Positions 62,231-64,000 of a DNA stretch of 64,000 bases are shown here, in pieces; the first letter of the stretch is position 1, and each line of letters starts with the position of its first letter. The notes below the pieces were generated by a model, which ran no database searches, was not told the DNA's origin, and saw only the letters and a list, made by a program, of their open reading frames with translations. The position numbers and the translations under genes were made by a program. The stretch is from Salipiger marinus (lineage in GTDB: Bacteria; Pseudomonadota; Alphaproteobacteria; Rhodobacterales; Rhodobacteraceae): the NCBI RefSeq assembly GCF_900100085.1, contig NZ_FNEJ01000001.1, positions 186,001 through 250,000 of the forward strand, read 5' to 3'.

Positions 62231-62737
62231 TTACGCATCACCCACCCGATTTATTCCAAGCTTTTCCGCCAAAGCCACCCGGCCCCGCGCCAGACGGCTC
62301 ATCACCGTGCCCTTGGGGATGCCCAGAACCTCTGCCGCCTCGGCATAGCTCAGATCCTCGAAACAGACGAGGCGCACAACCTCCTGCTGCTCGGGGGGCA
62401 GCGTGGCCAGCGCCGCCTCGGTCTGGCGCAGCAGGATCGCCGCCTCGGTGGCGCGCCCGCCATCGAAAACCGCCGCTTCCGGCATGTCCACCACATCGAC
62501 TTCGGTGCCGCGCGTGGCGGTGCGCCGGGTCTGGTCGATCCACGCATTGCGCAGGATGCGGAACAGCCACGCCTCAAGGCTGGTTTCGGGGTCAAACCGC
62601 GCCTTTGCGGTCACCGCGCGTTCCACCGTGATCTGCACCAGATCATCGGCCACATCACCGCGACGGCAGAGCGACAGCGCGTAACGCCGCAGTTTGGGGA
62701 GGGCTGCAATCAAGGCAGTCTCGAACGGCTCGGTCAT
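62231..62737 (-). CDS. ECF (extracytoplasmic function) RNA polymerase sigma factor
   Basis: 168 residues: region 2 (about 12-75, ADDLVQITVERA, SLEAWLFRILRNAWIDQTRR) and region 4 (about 108-158, LPPEQQEVVRLVCFEDLSYAEAAEVLG, KGTVMSRLARGR), no region 1.1 or 3, hence ECF. Start at 62737 has GAGAGGG upstream; longer readings run through the divergent gene. The promoter pattern GGAA-N17/18-CGT(A/T) found before five neighbouring units is a plausible target. I did not find that pattern before this gene itself. Confidence 0.93.
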   Translation of the reverse strand: MTEPFETALIAALPKLRRYALSLCRRGDVADDLVQITVERAVTAKARFDPETSLEAWLFRILRNAWIDQTRRTATRGTEVDVVDMPEAAVFDGGRATEAAILLRQTEAALATLPPEQQEVVRLVCFEDLSYAEAAEVLGIPKGTVMSRLARGRVALAEKLGINRVGDA

Positions 62738-62766
62738 GTCCCTCTCGATTTTTTTATGGCGCGGGT

Positions 62767-62791
62767 GGAATAATCGCAAAGCGGATACGTA
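62767..62791 (+). promoter_or_regulatory. ECF-type promoter of the subtilase gene
   Basis: GGAA (62767-62770) N17 CGTA (62788-62791), beginning GGAATAA; start point about 30 bases before the ATG. An inverted ATTCC at 62795-62799 makes a wider palindrome like the one at 58.96 kb. Confidence 0.65.
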
Positions 62792-62829
62792 GTCATTCCT
62801 GACGCCGCAACCAGTGGAGAATGTTAACC

Positions 62830-64000
62830 ATGCCTCGTTTTTGCCTGCTTTTTCTCCTTGTGCTGGGTCTGGTCTCCGGCCTGCCGCAGCTGGTGCTGGC
62901 GCCCGGCCTGCCGGGCGGGATGGCGCTGGCTGATGACGATGACGGCGGCGGCGATGATGGCGGCGGCGGCGGTGGCAACGATGATGACGATGGCGGCGGC
63001 GGCAGCAGCGGCAACGATGACGACGATGGCGGCAGCAGCAGAGGCAGCAGCGCCCGCAACGACGATGACGATGACCGGGGCGCCGCCCGGCCCCGCCGCG
63101 TGATCCGGCTGCCCGGCCTGCGCCGCGCGGCACCCGCCGCCCCCGCGCCCCGCCGGGCCGCGCCGGTGCAGGCGCCCCGTCCGCCCGCGCCCGACTTCGC
63201 CCCGTCCGAAATCGTGACGCTGGCGCTGGACGAAACCGATCTGGCCGCGCTGCTGGCGCAGGGCTTCACCGTCACCGAAGAGGCGCAGATCACCACGCTT
63301 GGCCTGACCTCGCGGCGGCTGGCGATTCCGGCGGGCCTGACCCTGACCGAGGCGCGCGCCGCCGTGCGCACCCTGCCAAGCGGTCAGGACGCGGATTTCA
63401 ACCATTATTACCGCAGCGAACAGGCCTTTGACGGCAGCTGCAAGGGCGCCGACTGTCCCGCGCGCCAGATGATCGCATGGCCCGCGCCCAGCTCCCGGCT
63501 GGGCACCTGCGGCAGCAGCGTGACGCTGGGCATGATCGACACCGACATCAACGAGGATCACGAGACCTTCGCCGGGGCCCGGCTGGAGGTGACGCGGCTG
63601 AACCGCGACAGGGCCGATCCGTCCAAGGCGGTGCATGGCACGGCGGTGGCGGCGCTGCTGGTGGGTGATCCGTCGACCCGGTCGCCCGGGCTGGTGCCGG
63701 GGGCGCGGCTGGTGGCGGTGGACACGTTCCACCGGCAGGGCGGCGACGAACGGTCGGATTCCTTTTCGCTGATCCAAGGGCTTGACCTGCTGGCGCAGGG
63801 TGGCGCGCAGGTGGTCAATCTCAGCCTTGCCGGGCCAGCCAACACCGCGCTGGCCGCGATGGTGGACCGCATGGTGATGGAGCAGAACATCGTGGTGGTG
63901 GCCGCCGTGGGCAATGACGGGCCCCGCGCCGAGCCCGCGCATCCCGCCGCCCTTGCGCCGGTGATCGCCGTCACCGCCGTGGACCGGCGCGGCACCGTCT
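62830..64000 (+). CDS. S8 (subtilisin-like) serine protease with poly-Asp N-terminus, cut by the window end
   Basis: At least 390 residues, open to the window edge. A signal peptide (about 1-34, ending MALA) is followed by an Asp/Gly/Ser-rich segment (35-82) with runs of DDDD, a Pro/Ala/Arg linker (85-130), a propeptide-like region, then the subtilase domain: catalytic D237 in GMIDTDIN, H269 in VHGTAVAALL, substrate-binding VVNLSLAG and oxyanion N362 in AAVGNDG; the catalytic Ser lies beyond the window. GGAGA before the ATG. It is the third protein here starting its mature chain with an Asp run. Confidence 0.88.
   Translation, partial: MPRFCLLFLLVLGLVSGLPQLVLAPGLPGGMALADDDDGGGDDGGGGGGNDDDDGGGGSSGNDDDDGGSSRGSSARNDDDDDRGAARPRRVIRLPGLRRAAPAAPAPRRAAPVQAPRPPAPDFAPSEIVTLALDETDLAALLAQGFTVTEEAQITTLGLTSRRLAIPAGLTLTEARAAVRTLPSGQDADFNHYYRSEQAFDGSCKGADCPARQMIAWPAPSSRLGTCGSSVTLGMIDTDINEDHETFAGARLEVTRLNRDRADPSKAVHGTAVAALLVGDPSTRSPGLVPGARLVAVDTFHRQGGDERSDSFSLIQGLDLLAQGGAQVVNLSLAGPANTALAAMVDRMVMEQNIVVVAAVGNDGPRAEPAHPAALAPVIAVTAVDRRGTV

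Noticed and set aside
62738-62829. Autoregulatory ECF promoter for the sigma gene itself
   Set aside because: A GGAA is present on the minus strand (62799-62796), but no CGT(A/T) follows at 16-18 bases, so I do not call it.
1-64000. tRNA, rRNA, CRISPR, IS element, prophage or integrative element
   Set aside because: No cloverleaf-like or rRNA sequence, spacer-repeat array, transposase, integrase or composition shift was seen; apart from the repeats listed the window looks like stable chromosome.

Overview
The window is a gene-dense, very GC-rich stretch of an alphaproteobacterial chromosome, most likely from the Rhodobacterales (Rhodobacter/Gemmobacter/Tabrizicola-like). The signs are strong G/C third-position bias, many ATGA/GTGA/TGATG overlaps, a GTTC-N7-GTTC LexA site, and neighbourhoods typical of that order (lepB-rnc-era-recO, pyrB-pyrC'-plsY, moaD-moaE after pgsA, imuA-imuB-dnaE2). 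I see no rRNA, tRNA, CRISPR array, prophage or insertion sequence. Most of the window is core genome; the last 7 kb is the least ordinary part.

Layout. 0-9.7 kb: a truncated PatB/MalY-type C-S lyase; then on the minus strand a TRIC channel, rnhA, DUF3429, ispH, a YqaA-type membrane protein and an NYN nuclease; then on plus folK, rpoZ, the (p)ppGpp enzyme rsh, DUF2062 and pdxJ. 9.7-17.2 kb: a long overlapping plus-strand series acpS-lepB-rnc-EamA-era-DUF1491, then recO, pgsA, moaD, moaE. 17.2-23 kb: an apparently autoregulated GntR regulator, the glnK-amtB ammonium unit (minus), a class A penicillin-binding protein and a cold-shock protein. 23-27.6 kb: mlaC/mlaA (minus) and a type I secretion ATPase plus HlyD adaptor (plus). 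27.7-32.8 kb: RidA, a glycerophosphodiesterase, a GNAT-like protein, pterin dehydratase, a peroxiredoxin, a ferredoxin reductase and rsmD. 32.9-39.5 kb: a Tat-exported metallo-beta-lactamase-fold enzyme, pyrB, a tail-anchored unknown, a catalytically dead dihydroorotase paralogue, plsY, a DsbA-like isomerase, prs and an H-type lectin. 39.6-44 kb: a sugar ABC importer (frcBCA-like) divergent from its ROK repressor. 44-48.8 kb: a Zur-controlled COG0523 GTPase, then a two-component system with PepSY-like secreted proteins. 48.8-51.1 kb: a ParA-CHAD pair. 51.3-57.5 kb: the SOS mutasome SRAP-imuA-imuB-dnaE2.

57.5-64 kb holds what looks like one regulon. An ECF sigma factor/anti-sigma pair sits among a vitamin-K-dependent-gamma-carboxylase-like membrane protein (with the residues aligned to the known catalytic ones kept), a DCC thiol oxidoreductase, two small secreted poly-Asp proteins (one with a perfect EF-hand loop), an RTX protein of 19 uninterrupted nonapeptides, and a subtilase with a poly-Asp N-terminus cut by the window end. 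By eye I find the same promoter pattern, GGAA-N17/18-CGT(A/T), upstream of every one of these secreted or membrane units, including a divergent back-to-back pair. This is the best candidate here for an undescribed system.

Other regulatory readings: a Zur palindrome enclosing the -10 of the COG0523 gene, a LexA box before SRAP, a second complete SOS-type promoter inside the 3' end of imuA, a palindromic operator over the gntR promoter, an AT-rich operator between frcB and its ROK regulator, and a Rhodobacterales-type palindromic repeat at two convergent gene ends. All motif and domain calls were made by reading, without database searches.
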